DNA of 64,000 nt from CAVVNN01 sp963749605 (GTDB taxonomy: Bacteria > Actinomycetota > Thermoleophilia > Solirubrobacterales > 70-9): the NCBI GenBank assembly GCA_963749605.1, contig CAVVNN010000002.1:62001-126000 (forward strand). The letters run 5' to 3'. Below are positions 16,384 through 26,228 of this stretch, piece after piece (positions within the stretch are counted from its first letter, which is position 1; every line of letters starts with the position of its first letter). Made by a program: the position numbers and the translations under genes. The notes beneath the pieces were generated by a model. It did no database searches. It saw nothing but the letters and a program-made list of their open reading frames with translations, and was not told the DNA's origin.

Positions 16384-17409
16384 ATGGGCCGATTCGCAAA
16401 GCTGCTGTTGGGACCGGGGGCCGTTGCGCTCCTCGTCATCGGATTGATCGCACCGGGCGTCACGGCGGCGGCCGCGAGCGCGGCGAGCTGCAAGAGGGCG
16501 AGCAACATCGAGGCGATCATCGACGACTCGGGCTCGATGGAATTCACCGATCCCAACCGCCTGCGTGTGCAGGGGATGAGCCTGCTGATCGACGACCTCT
16601 CGCCAAGTACGCGGCTCGGCGCGGTCGAGTTCGGCTCCGGGATCGATGTGCCTGGCGTGCTCACGATCCCGCCCGCCAACACCATCTTCGCCCCCGAGGC
16701 GGTCGGACCGAATGCGACCGCCATGCGCAGTGCACTCGACAGCGTGATCAAAGCCGACAACGGCGCGACCGATTACAACGGCGCCTTCGCCCAGTCCGAC
16801 TCCGACAATCCCACCGCCGACGCACGGGTCTTCCTCACCGACGGCGGCCACGACGTCGGCGCCTACAACGAAGCGCACCTCGTCCACAGGGCGCCGACCT
16901 ACGTGATCGGCTTCGGCTCGGGGATCTCGGGCGGAGCGGATCAGGCCCGGCTGAAGAAAATCGCCAAAGACACCGGCGGCAAGTATTTCCCGGTGGCAGA
17001 TACGAACGAGCTGCAGGCGGCGATGAACAGCATCGGCGCTGCGCTCACCTGCCAAACCCCGCCGCGCCAGTTCACCGACCTGCTCAAACAGGGCCAGAGC
17101 AAATTGCACAGCATCACCGTCGGCGCGGCGACCAAGACGCTGCAGATCACCCTGACCTGGGCCAGTCCGCTGGACAAATTCAAGGTCAACGGGCTGCGGC
17201 TCGTCGGCAAACGCGGCCTCCTCGCGGTCGCCTCGCGCAAGCCGGGCAAGCTGACGGTGACGAAATCGACCAGCACCACCTTCACCGTGCTCAAAGTCTC
17301 GGGGCTGCGTAAAGGGACGCTGCGCTTCAAAGTGAGCGCGGCCAAGGTCGCCTCCGGCTCGCCGAAAGCAACCCTGACCACGCAGGTGGGCCAGAGCACG
17401 CACAAATAG
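16384..17409 (+). CDS. Secreted von Willebrand factor A domain protein
   Basis: 341 residues. The N-terminal signal peptide is hydrophobic and ends near AAAASAASC. A VWA domain (about residues 45-225) has the MIDAS motif DDSGSM near residue 48, with GATDYNGAF and FLTDGGHDV as the other metal-site loops. The C-terminal beta-rich part (about 235-341) recalls a C-terminal pre-peptidase or Ig-like module. It is probably an extracytoplasmic adhesion or binding protein. ATG 16384 is chosen because GGGAGG lies 6-11 nt upstream. No operon partner is obvious. Confidence 0.8.
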   Translation: MGRFAKLLLGPGAVALLVIGLIAPGVTAAAASAASCKRASNIEAIIDDSGSMEFTDPNRLRVQGMSLLIDDLSPSTRLGAVEFGSGIDVPGVLTIPPANTIFAPEAVGPNATAMRSALDSVIKADNGATDYNGAFAQSDSDNPTADARVFLTDGGHDVGAYNEAHLVHRAPTYVIGFGSGISGGADQARLKKIAKDTGGKYFPVADTNELQAAMNSIGAALTCQTPPRQFTDLLKQGQSKLHSITVGAATKTLQITLTWASPLDKFKVNGLRLVGKRGLLAVASRKPGKLTVTKSTSTTFTVLKVSGLRKGTLRFKVSAAKVASGSPKATLTTQVGQSTHK

Positions 17410-17538
17410 CAGAGCGACGGACGGAAGGCAATTCTCGGAACGTCGCACAGCCCATTGAGCTTGCATTGAGGGGCCGCTCGGGGGAGGATCGCTTCAGGAA
17501 TCGCCTCCGTATCCGGTTTCGACGAAAGGAGTTCCCCG

Positions 17539-17835
17539 ATGGCAATCCTCACGATGTTCGAGGTCTATGGTGACAACCCCGAGGACATGGTCGAGAAAAC
17601 CGAGGCCGCGATGGGCCCCGACGTCGACAAGGTCGCCGGCGAACATGGCGCAATCTCCAACACGATCGTCAAGACCGACAAGGGGATCATGGTCGTCAAT
17701 CTCTGGGAGTCCGAGGAGGGTATGGAGTCCTTCGCTGCTCTGATGCGGCCCCGTATCGACGAGGCGGGCGCAGGGGGCGAGCAGGTGGGCTGGCGCATGC
17801 ACGAGGTGCTCCGCCACCGCACTCCGGCTGACTGA
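17539..17835 (+). CDS. Small dimeric alpha/beta-barrel-like protein
   Basis: 98 residues starting MAILTMFEVYGDNPEDM, with no signal or membrane segment. The pattern strand-helix-strand (IVKTDKGIMVVNLWESEEGM) with NLWESEEGMESF is typical of small ABM/dimeric ferredoxin-like barrel proteins. A good AGGAG ribosome-binding site lies 8 nt before the ATG. No active-site residues can be assigned and the function is unknown. Confidence 0.65.
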   Translation: MAILTMFEVYGDNPEDMVEKTEAAMGPDVDKVAGEHGAISNTIVKTDKGIMVVNLWESEEGMESFAALMRPRIDEAGAGGEQVGWRMHEVLRHRTPAD

Positions 17836-17871
17836 CAGCCGCCTATAACGCCACTTCAAGCGCCGTCGGCC

Positions 17872-18498
17872 TTAGCCGCCCAGCGAGAGCGAGGACGACA
17901 GCCAGGGGCTGGCGAGGGAGATCGTCGCCAGGGCGAGGGCCAGGCCGGCCAGGAGGGAGCTGCCCAGGAGCGCGATCCGCAGGCCCGACCCGGCCAGTCG
18001 CGCCTCGCGCCCGCCGGCGCGCCGCCAGTCGGGCAGGGCCAGCTCCGAGACCTGGAGCAGGCGCCCGAGGACGTGGACGGTCATCAGCGCGAACCAGGCG
18101 ATGAAGCTCGCCTTGTGGAGAAAGACGAGCGAGCCGGTGTGGGGGCCGGCTACCAGCAGCGCGACGCCGGTCCCGAACAGCGCCAGGGTCGTCAGAACCA
18201 CCCCGGGTGCGAGCAGGCGCATGAGCGGGGACGGCGGTCCCTTGGCCCGATAGGAGGGCGCGCCCGCGTAGTAGCGGGCGAAGCGATAGCCGGTGCTGCC
18301 GAGCTTGAGCAGGACCGGCGGGATCAACAGCATCCCGATGAAGATGTGGGGGCCGACCAGGCTGCCGATGAAGGGGATTGTCGCCCCCTCGAGCGCCAAC
18401 AGGACGAGCAGCATCGCCGCCGCGCCGCCGGTCAGCCGCGCGTTGGCGTCGACGCCGCTCTGTGAGGGGACTTCGATCTCGTCGTTCGGCCTGTACAC
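17872..18498 (-). CDS. Polytopic membrane protein, cytochrome b561-like
   Basis: 208 residues with about four to five membrane segments (near residues 25-45, 48-66, 95-115, 125-145 and 175-200). His residues are placed in or near membrane segments (GPHIFIGML, FLHKASF, MTVHVLGRL), which suggests haem or metal binding as in small cytochrome b561-type proteins. The start is GTG 18498. It is a single gene divergent from the DoxX-Rieske fusion, which is also redox-type. Haem binding is an inference from His positions. Confidence 0.55.
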   Translation of the reverse strand: MYRPNDEIEVPSQSGVDANARLTGGAAAMLLVLLALEGATIPFIGSLVGPHIFIGMLLIPPVLLKLGSTGYRFARYYAGAPSYRAKGPPSPLMRLLAPGVVLTTLALFGTGVALLVAGPHTGSLVFLHKASFIAWFALMTVHVLGRLLQVSELALPDWRRAGGREARLAGSGLRIALLGSSLLAGLALALATISLASPWLSSSLSLGG

Positions 18499-18589
18499 CG
18501 GGCCGATGCTGTCGCGGAACGCTTATCGACGGCTAACGCTTTCGTGAGAGGTCTCTAACGATCGTCTGACCGGGCGTTTAGGCCTCGGC

Positions 18590-19681
18590 GTGACAGTCAG
18601 TGACTCGATGCGCGACGAAAGGCACAGGGTCAGCCTCAGGGACAGCGTCTCCCCAGCGATGGCGCTGTTTCCGCTTCGCCTCTTCCTCGGCGTCACCTTC
18701 GTCTACGCCGGCGTCCAGAAGCTTGGCGACCCGGGCTTCCTCCATGCCGGAGCGCCGACTTACATCGGCACGCAGCTGCACGGCTTCGCCACCGGTACGC
18801 CCGGCGGCTTCGTCCTGCGGACGTTCGCCCTCCCGCACCCCGAGATCGCCGGGATCGGGGTGGCGATCACCGAGATCCTGATCGGCCTCCTTGCCGCCAC
18901 GGGGCTGTTCACGCGGGCCGCCGCCGCCGGCGGCATGGGCCTCAACCTCCTGCTCTTCCTGACGGCGAGCTGGCACACCACTCCATACTTCCTCGGGCCG
19001 GACCTCGTCTTCTCGTTCGCCTGGCTGCCGTTCGTGCTCACCGGGGCAACCGGTCAGCCCGCCCTCGACAACGTCTCCTGGGAACCATCGGCGGCGACCG
19101 TTCGTCGAACCAGCCTGCGGCCGCCCGAGGAGAGGTTGGAGGGAGAGGCGGCCGCTGTTTCCACCCGCCGTGCCCTGCTGGCCGAGTTCGCCGGCGTCGC
19201 GGCGGCGATTGCCGGGATCTCGGCGCTGGTCAAGGGACCCTATTCCGCGCCCCGAACCCTGGCGGCCGGTCCCGGCGCGGGATCGGGTGGGGCGAGCTCC
19301 GTAGGCTCCGGCCCCTCGCAGGGCGCCTCGGCGGCGGGGGGCGGGGGTGCTTCAAATGCTCGGTCGTTGCCCTCCGGCGCCGTGAAGCTCGGCCCCGCCA
19401 AGCGCCTTCCCAGCGGGCAGGCGGCGACCTACGGCGACCCCGCCGACGGCTCCCCTGACATCCTGATCCGCGAGTCCGACGGCAGCCTCAAGGCCTTCAG
19501 TGCCGTCTGCACCCACTCCGGCTGCACGGTTGGCTATGAAGGGGGGGTCATCGTCTGTCCCTGTCACGGGGCCCAGTACAGCGCCGAAACGGGCGATGTG
19601 ATCGGCGGTCCGGCGCCCAGCGGGCTGGCGCCGAAGAAGGTGGTGGAAGCCGGCGGGCAGATCTACGCAGTGCCGAGCTGA
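18590..19681 (+). CDS. DoxX/DoxD-Rieske fusion protein
   Basis: 363 residues. Residues about 20-170 form four membrane segments of the DoxX/TQO type (FPLRLFLGVTFVYAGVQKLG; ITEILIGLLAATGLF). A linker with TRRALLAEFAG and another hydrophobic segment is followed by a Gly/Ser-rich stretch. A C-terminal Rieske [2Fe-2S] domain has CTHSGC and CPCHGAQY as cluster ligands. The fusion puts an electron-transfer centre on a quinone-linked membrane module, presumably on the outside face. The 3' end overlaps the histidine kinase gene tail-to-tail by 19 nt. GTG 18590 is the start. Confidence 0.85.
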   Translation: MTVSDSMRDERHRVSLRDSVSPAMALFPLRLFLGVTFVYAGVQKLGDPGFLHAGAPTYIGTQLHGFATGTPGGFVLRTFALPHPEIAGIGVAITEILIGLLAATGLFTRAAAAGGMGLNLLLFLTASWHTTPYFLGPDLVFSFAWLPFVLTGATGQPALDNVSWEPSAATVRRTSLRPPEERLEGEAAAVSTRRALLAEFAGVAAAIAGISALVKGPYSAPRTLAAGPGAGSGGASSVGSGPSQGASAAGGGGASNARSLPSGAVKLGPAKRLPSGQAATYGDPADGSPDILIRESDGSLKAFSAVCTHSGCTVGYEGGVIVCPCHGAQYSAETGDVIGGPAPSGLAPKKVVEAGGQIYAVPS

Positions 19682-20805
19682 GGCTCGAACCCATCCAGCT
19701 CGAAGGCGACCCGCGCTCCGCCGAGCGGCGAGTCCTCGACCCAGATCCGACCGCCGTGCAGCTCGACGATCGAGCGGGCGATCGCCAGTCCCAGGCCGCT
19801 GCCGCCGGAGTGGCGGTCACGGGAGGTATCGCTGCGATGGAAGCGGTCGAAGACCCGCTCTCGCTCCTCGGGCGCGATTCCCGGTCCGTCGTCGTCGACG
19901 CGGATCGTCAGCCGCGCGCCGCGCGCCACCGCCGAGATCGCGACCCGTCCGCCGGGGCCGGCGTGGCGGCGGGCGTTGCCGAGCAGATTGCGGATCACCT
20001 GGGTCAGCCGGTCGGGGTCGGCGCGCAGCTTGCCCGCCGGCAGCTCGCCGATCTCGGCGCCTCCGAGCGGCGCGTCCTCGGCGAGGCGCCGCAGGTAGGG
20101 CGCCAGGGGGATCTCCCGGCGCTGCAGCGGTGCGGCCTCGTCGAGGTGGGCCAGGGCGAGCAGGTCGTTGACCAGGCGCTCTATCCGCGCCATCTCGGCC
20201 AGCACCACCCGCTCGACTCTGCGCACCTCCTCGGGGGTGGGTCGCTCGCTGCGGGCGAGCACCTCGAGCTGACCGCGGATCGCGGTCAGCGGCGTGCGCA
20301 ACTCATGGGAGGCGTCGGAGACGAACTGGCGCTGGCGTGAGAAGGCGACGTCGAGCCGGTCCAGCATGTGGTCGAAGGCCTCGGCAAGGGTTCGCACCTC
20401 GACCGCAGCCGAGCCCTCGGGCCCAATCCGCGGGGTCAGGTCCCCAGCGTCGACCGCCGCCGCGGTGGTGGCCATGCGCCGCAGCGGCGCGGCGGTGCGG
20501 ACGGCAAGCAGGTAGCCGGCCAGCAGCGCCGCCCCGAGGGTGAGCGCGCCGGCGACCAGGAACGTTTGCACCACCTCGGCCTGGGCGTCCTCGACCGGCG
20601 AGAGCGGGGTCGCCTCGCTGTGGTCGGCGCCCACCGCGGGCAGGCCGCGCGCCTCGCGGCGCTCCTCGTGCTTGATCACCTCCGACTCGTCGTTCATCTC
20701 CCCCCGGACGGCAACGAACAGGACCGCGAAGACGGCGAGGACGATCGCCGCGATCGAGAGCGCCAGCCTGCCGCGCAGGCCGAGGCGAAGCCAGACTTCC
20801 CTCAC
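19663..20805 (-). CDS. Sensor histidine kinase
   Basis: 380 residues. Two membrane segments (near residues 10-30 and 80-105) flank a short extracytoplasmic loop, followed by a HAMP region. The HisKA motif SDASHELRTPLTAIRGQLEV has the phospho-accepting His near residue 170. The ATPase domain has NLLGNARRHAG, DDGPGIAPEER and GLGLAIARS. It starts at GTG 20805, overlapping the regulator stop (GTGA). The small sensor loop suggests an envelope or membrane signal; the stimulus is unknown. Confidence 0.92.
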   Translation of the reverse strand: MREVWLRLGLRGRLALSIAAIVLAVFAVLFVAVRGEMNDESEVIKHEERREARGLPAVGADHSEATPLSPVEDAQAEVVQTFLVAGALTLGAALLAGYLLAVRTAAPLRRMATTAAAVDAGDLTPRIGPEGSAAVEVRTLAEAFDHMLDRLDVAFSRQRQFVSDASHELRTPLTAIRGQLEVLARSERPTPEEVRRVERVVLAEMARIERLVNDLLALAHLDEAAPLQRREIPLAPYLRRLAEDAPLGGAEIGELPAGKLRADPDRLTQVIRNLLGNARRHAGPGGRVAISAVARGARLTIRVDDDGPGIAPEERERVFDRFHRSDTSRDRHSGGSGLGLAIARSIVELHGGRIWVEDSPLGGARVAFELDGFEPQLGTA

Positions 20806-21476
20806 CGTCTCTCTGCCATCCGGTAGCCGACCGAGCGCACGGTCTCGATCGGCGCCGGCGAGCCGGGCAGGGCGAGGCGCCGGCGCAGGTAGCCGATGTA
20901 GACCTGGACGACGTTCGTGCCGGGGTCGTGGTCGTAGCCCCAGACCGAGGAGAGGAGCTCCTGATGGGTGCAGACCTGTCCCGCGTGGCGCATCAGGTGG
21001 GCCAGCAGTTCCGCCTCCCGCTCGGGGAGGCGGACCGAGAGGCCGTCGCGCTCCGCCCGCCGCGCCAGCAGGTCGAGCCGAATGCCGCTCGCCTCCAGCG
21101 CGGTTGCCGCCTCGCCGCTCGGTTGGCGCAGGTGGGCCCTGACTCGCGCCGCCAGCTCGTCGAAGGCGAAGGGCTTGGTCAGGTAGTCGGTGGCGCCGCG
21201 GTCGAGGCCCTCGACGCGGTCGGCGACCTCTCCCCTGGCGGTCAGGACGATCACCGGCAGCGCTGGCTTGGTCCGGCGGATCGCAGCCAGAACCTCCATC
21301 CCGTCACGCTCGGGCAGCATTCGGTCGAGGATCACCATGTCGATGCCGCCGGCGAGCGCCAACCGCTCTCCCTCCGCGCCGTCACCGGCGATGGTCACGG
21401 CATAGCCCGCGGCCTCGAGGCCGCGCTTGAGGAAGTCGGCGATCGCGACCTCGTCCTCGACGACCAGGATCTTCAC
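20802..21476 (-). CDS. OmpR-family response regulator
   Basis: 224 residues. The receiver domain (KILVVEDEVAIADFLKRGLE) has phospho-acceptor Asp in MVILDRMLPERDG near residue 51 and Lys in YLTKPFAFDEL near 101. The C-terminal winged-helix DNA-binding domain (LPEREAELLAHLMRHAGQV, then VVQVYIGYLRRRL) follows. It is the first gene of the pair with the downstream kinase. GTG 21476 is the start. Confidence 0.93.
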   Translation of the reverse strand: MKILVVEDEVAIADFLKRGLEAAGYAVTIAGDGAEGERLALAGGIDMVILDRMLPERDGMEVLAAIRRTKPALPVIVLTARGEVADRVEGLDRGATDYLTKPFAFDELAARVRAHLRQPSGEAATALEASGIRLDLLARRAERDGLSVRLPEREAELLAHLMRHAGQVCTHQELLSSVWGYDHDPGTNVVQVYIGYLRRRLALPGSPAPIETVRSVGYRMAERR

Positions 21477-21517
21477 GCCCTGATGCTAGTCGCACGCCCC
21501 CGGCCGGCGTCCGGCGG

Positions 21518-23557
21518 TCAGCCGGTCCAAGGGTGGGTCGGGGTTGTGCCTTGCGGACTGAGCAGGTCGAAGCCGTCGGGGGTGTTGAGGTGGTCGTGGC
21601 CGCGGCCGGGGGAGTCTGTGCGCCCGTACTGCCAGACGATCTTGCGCGTGCGGGGGTCGATGATCGCCAGCCGGTGGCGGTAGTCGTCGTTGACGGCGAT
21701 CAAGCCACCGGGCAGGCGCTCGGCGAGGCTCGGGTGGTCGAGCATCCCGGGGCCTTCGGAGGGGTGGTAGGACCAGAGGATCTTCCCGGCCCGGTTGAAT
21801 TTGTAGATGCCGCCGGGACTGGTGTAGTCGGCGACCAGGTAGCGGTCGGGGCCGAGCTGTTGGGGGTCGGAGGGGTAGGCGATCGGCAGCTGCACGCTCC
21901 AGAGGAGCTTGCCGGAGCGGGTGACCTCATCGATGTAGGAGCCATTCACCTCGGAGATGAGCAGGTTGCCGTCGCGCAGCGGCGTGTCGCCGTTGGGCGA
22001 GCCGAGGAAGCGGGGCGGTTCGTGGGTGCAGGCGGTGGGGCTGCCGATTTCCCTCGTCACCTTCTTCGCCTGGGAGATGACGAGCACGCGGCAGTTCTGG
22101 GCGTCGGCGACGGAGATCGTGCCGTCGCGCCAGAGGTAGGCGTCGTCGGGCTCGTGCAGGTAGCCGGGTTCGGAGCCGGCGACGCCCGGGTGCCCGTAGG
22201 ACCAGAGCAGCTTGCCGGAGGGGAAGGCGAGTTGGACGATCCGCTCGTTCTGCTCCTCGTTGGAGACGATCTGGGTGCCGCCGTGGGTGAAGAAGGCGTC
22301 GTCGGGGAAGTAGAAGCCGCCCGGCGGCGCCGGGTGGGCGTGGGAGGGGAAGCGCCAGAGAACATGCTTGCGGGCGTCGACGACGAGCAGCCGGTTGTTG
22401 CCGCGGTCGGCGATCAGCAGGCGGCCGGCGAAGGGGTGGGAGCTCTGCGACGTCGGCTTCGACGCCGTCTTCGGCTCGACCCGTTCGCGGCGCAGGTGGA
22501 GGGTGACGACCGTCCGCAAGGGCGCTTCCCCGGCGCCGGTTCCGCCGATCAAATATCCGGTCGAGCCGACCGTGGCGGTGGCGCCGCCGGCGACGGCGAC
22601 GGGGAGCCGGCCGGCCGGCGCCACCGTCCCACTGCCGGGGTCGAAGCGCCGGATCGCCCTGCTCGCCGAGCCGCCGGCGCCGCCGCCCAGTATGTAGGCG
22701 TGGCCGCCGAGGACGACGGCGCCGGCGTGGGAAAGCGCCTGGGGGAGGTGGCCGACGACCCGGGCGGTTCCCGCCCGGGGGTCGACTTCCTGGATCGCAT
22801 CGCTCGTGCCGCCGCCAGCGGTCTCGCCGCCGAAGGCGTAGATCCGGCCGCCGAGCGCCGCCACCGCCATGTAACGGGCCGGCGCCGGCAGGGTGGCGAC
22901 CTGGGTGAAGCGCCCGCCGTCGGCGGTCTGCAGGACGGAGCCGGTGGGCGTCGTGCCGTCGTAGCCACCCAGCACGTAGGCGCGCCCGCCGAGCGTCACC
23001 GCGCTGAGGTCGGAGCGGACAGTCGGCAGGCGCCCGACCGCGTGAGCGGTGGCGCCGGAGGCGACCGCGCCACCCGGCGCCGGCAGCGCCTGGACCACGT
23101 CGGTGCTCGCTTCGGTCCCGCCGCCGAAGACGAGCACCCGGTCGCCGAGCGCGGCCGCGGCTGCGTCGTGCAGCGGGCCGCTCAGAGAGCCGGTGAGGCT
23201 GACGTGGCCGCTTGCCGCGTCCATCCGGAAGACGCCGCTCACCGAGGTCCCGGCGGAGTCGAGGCCACCGAGGATGAGAACGCCGTCGCGGACGCCGACC
23301 GCCGACTCTGCGGAGACGGGGGTGGGAAGGGGATGGGGCGCGAGGCTGGCGACGGCGACCGTCCGGGTCGCGGCGGACTGGGTGGCCGGGTTGTCCGCGC
23401 CCCCGCCTCCCGAGCCTGACCTACCGATCGCCAGCAGGGCCACGGCCAGCGCCGCGCCGGTCACGACCAGGGTCGCCCGGCGGCGTTTCCGTCGTGCTCT
23501 GGCGGCGGCGGCCCGCCTGGCCCTCAGGCGCGTCCCGTGAGCCAGTGGGTCATCCAC
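21518..23557 (-). CDS. Kelch-repeat plus beta-propeller secreted protein
   Basis: 679 residues from GTG 23557. A basic N terminus and one membrane segment (VVTGAALAVALLAIG) point to secretion or anchoring. About six kelch-type blades follow (GDRVLVFGGG, GRAYVLGGYDG, GRIYAFGGE, GHAYILGGG), then a second propeller of PQQ/arylsulfotransferase type (ADRGNNRLLVVDARKHVLW, SVADAQNCRVLVIS, WQYGRTDSPG). Two different propellers in one chain suggest a carbohydrate- or ligand-binding surface protein. An in-frame ATG at 23614 gives 19 more residues, but TATAGT at 23567-23572 sits 9 nt before GTG 23557, favouring the shorter form. Confidence 0.7.
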   Translation of the reverse strand: MDDPLAHGTRLRARRAAAARARRKRRRATLVVTGAALAVALLAIGRSGSGGGGADNPATQSAATRTVAVASLAPHPLPTPVSAESAVGVRDGVLILGGLDSAGTSVSGVFRMDAASGHVSLTGSLSGPLHDAAAAALGDRVLVFGGGTEASTDVVQALPAPGGAVASGATAHAVGRLPTVRSDLSAVTLGGRAYVLGGYDGTTPTGSVLQTADGGRFTQVATLPAPARYMAVAALGGRIYAFGGETAGGGTSDAIQEVDPRAGTARVVGHLPQALSHAGAVVLGGHAYILGGGAGGSASRAIRRFDPGSGTVAPAGRLPVAVAGGATATVGSTGYLIGGTGAGEAPLRTVVTLHLRRERVEPKTASKPTSQSSHPFAGRLLIADRGNNRLLVVDARKHVLWRFPSHAHPAPPGGFYFPDDAFFTHGGTQIVSNEEQNERIVQLAFPSGKLLWSYGHPGVAGSEPGYLHEPDDAYLWRDGTISVADAQNCRVLVISQAKKVTREIGSPTACTHEPPRFLGSPNGDTPLRDGNLLISEVNGSYIDEVTRSGKLLWSVQLPIAYPSDPQQLGPDRYLVADYTSPGGIYKFNRAGKILWSYHPSEGPGMLDHPSLAERLPGGLIAVNDDYRHRLAIIDPRTRKIVWQYGRTDSPGRGHDHLNTPDGFDLLSPQGTTPTHPWTG

Positions 23558-23567
23558 GGAGCGAGGA

Positions 23568-23923
23568 CTATAGGCGTGCCGAGGGCTCGGGCAGTCGAAG
23601 GCGGCGGCGCGCATTGGCTACCGTCGCGGCCGAGGTGCGGCAGGCTTTGGCGATCGCGCCGTCGGTGTGGTCGGGGGTGCGGCGCACCTCGAACTCGATC
23701 ATGGCGGCGCGCCGCAGGCGGGCGCGGACGTCGATGGGGCTGTCGCTCGGCGCCGCCTCGAGCGCCGCGTTCGCCGCTCGCTCCCGCCTGCAGACGAGGC
23801 AGAACCGGCCTGCGGCCGAGCTCGTCCAGCTGACGGGAAGGGCGGTCCGCTCGCCGTCGATCCTGCTCACGGACACGCCGCAGCCGTCGCAGGTCCATTT
23901 CTTCGCGGTGTCGGTTTCGGCGA

Positions 23924-23927
<4 letters not shown>
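23568..23927 (-). CDS. Small zinc-ribbon/HTH-like protein
   Basis: 119 residues. The N-terminal WTCDGCG and FCLVCRRE pairs make a four-cysteine zinc ribbon. The C-terminal DGAIAKACRTSAATVANARR looks like a helix-turn-helix. ATG 23927 overlaps the stop region of the helicase gene (ATGA), so it is probably translated with it. A nucleic-acid-binding role is an inference from the two modules; no family is recognised. Confidence 0.65.
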
Positions 23928-25130
<1,203 letters not shown>

Positions 25131-25315
25131 GATGTTGTGAGCTCCTTATTTAAGCGATTCAGGGAGATCCAGCGGCCCCAAAACGCCAAGCAGCGCACGG
25201 AGGAAACGGAACCTCTCGGGTGGCGATCGCGCCAAGCCCGACTTGGACACCGTAGCAGCCCGAGGCGTCGCCTCCGGCTCCAAGGGGCAGGTGCTGCAAT
25301 CCGCCGCCCTTCTCG

Positions 25316-25321
25316 TTAGAC
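25316..25321 (+). promoter_or_regulatory. Putative -10 element for the c-di-AMP riboswitch transcript
   Basis: TAGACT at 25316-25321 would place the transcription start just before the aptamer at 25335. The stretch 25146-25315 upstream holds no gene that I can recognise. Confidence 0.45.
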
Positions 25322-25334
25322 TGCGGCCCGTTCA

Positions 25335-25478
25335 AAACCGGTAAGCCGAATCCGAGAGCCGTGAGCCTCGGAGCGGGGGAACCATTACCGGGGCGAGCCC
25401 ACGATTTTCGTGGGGGCGCAGGCTCCTTCAGCGCTAGCCCGACAGCTAACCCCGCAGGCCGACAGAGGAGACTGGTTT
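25335..25478 (+). promoter_or_regulatory. c-di-AMP riboswitch (ydaO/yuaA class)
   Basis: Characteristic ydaO aptamer segments are present in order: GCCGAATCC, GAGCCTCGGAGCGGGGGAACC, GGGGCGAGCC, and the 3' block CCGACAGCTAACCCCGCAGG. The ends form an 8-bp P1 stem, AAACCGGT at 25335-25342 with ACTGGTTT at 25471-25478. In actinobacteria this class usually turns off cell-wall hydrolase genes when c-di-AMP is high. The next gene is an NlpC/P60-like protein, as expected. Confidence 0.9.
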
Positions 25479-26091
25479 GCGGTTCGTGGGAGGAAAAAGG
25501 AAGGCTGGCATCGTGGCTCTGGCGCTCGGGGCGGCTTTGGCTGGCCCGTCCGCCGCGCTCGCCGCCTCCGGCGGCGGCCTGATGCCGATCTCCTCCCAGA
25601 GCCCGACCGAAACGACGGCGCCGCCGGTGACCTGCACCCCCGAAGCCGGCGGGGTCGCGAACTCCAGCGCCTGCCCTTCGGTGCGCAAGGCCCGCCTGGT
25701 CGAAGGCGCTGCGATCCCGCCGCCCACCACCCCGCGGGCCATCCTCTCTGCGATCGCGGCCGCCAACACGATTCGCACCAGGCCCTACATCTGGGGCGGC
25801 GGCCACGCCCGCTGGTGGGATCGCGGCTACGACTGCTCCGGCTCGGTCAGCTTCGCCCTGCACGGAGGCGGGCTGCTCCGCTCGCCACTCACCTCCGGGG
25901 AAATGATGAGATGGGGAGCGCCCGGCAAGGGGCGCTGGATCACGGTCTACGCCAACGCCGGCCACGCCTTCGCGGTGATCGACGGCCTGCGCTGGGACAC
26001 CGCCGGCGACGCCAGCGGCACCGGGCCGCGCTGGCACGCGAGCATGGTCTCCAGCGCGGGCTACGTCGCCCGCCACCCGCTCGGTTACTAG
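25477..26091 (+). CDS. NlpC/P60-like secreted cell-wall hydrolase
   Basis: 204 residues. The N-terminal signal peptide ends near ALAASGG. After a variable region the papain-like domain begins at RTRPYIWGGGHARW, with catalytic Cys in YDCSGSVSF near residue 128 and His in NAGHAFAVIDG near 167. It would cleave peptidoglycan stem peptides outside the cell. TTG 25477 is used because GAGGAG ends 6 nt upstream; GTG 25486 is an alternative. The TTG lies in the 3' strand of the riboswitch P1 stem, linking ligand state to initiation. Confidence 0.8.
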   Translation: MRFVGGKRKAGIVALALGAALAGPSAALAASGGGLMPISSQSPTETTAPPVTCTPEAGGVANSSACPSVRKARLVEGAAIPPPTTPRAILSAIAAANTIRTRPYIWGGGHARWWDRGYDCSGSVSFALHGGGLLRSPLTSGEMMRWGAPGKGRWITVYANAGHAFAVIDGLRWDTAGDASGTGPRWHASMVSSAGYVARHPLGY

Positions 26092-26096
26092 AAGCA

Positions 26097-26135
26097 TTGG
26101 CGCCTTTGTCGGCTATATGCCGACAAGAGCGCCAA
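26097..26135. repeat. Palindrome with TATAT loop
   Basis: TTGGCGC at 26097-26103 pairs with GCGCCAA at 26129-26135, and TTGTCGGC at 26106-26113 pairs with GCCGACAA at 26119-26126, around loop TATAT. It starts 5 nt after the NlpC-like stop and has no T-run. Its ends and loop resemble the hairpin at 6728-6772. Confidence 0.8.
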
Positions 26136-26168
26136 CCACTGGCCAGCCAGGCGCGCTTCGAAAGCGAT

Positions 26169-26186
26169 TTCGCCAGCGCTGGCGAA
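26169..26186. repeat. Perfect 18-bp palindrome
   Basis: TTCGCCAGCGCTGGCGAA is a perfect dyad between the convergent ends of the NlpC-like gene and the frameshifted gene at 26229-26950. It could be a protein-binding site or a degraded relative of the nearby hairpin. Confidence 0.5.
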
Positions 26187-26228
26187 TGCGATTACAGTCC
26201 CCCGCCTGCTCGCTCACGCTCTTCGGGG

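Noticed and set aside
16150..17466. Minus-strand frame ending in a DSNQRPRDYES-type tail
   Set aside because: The tail is the antisense translation of the CAT tRNA and the rest is opposite the VWA gene.
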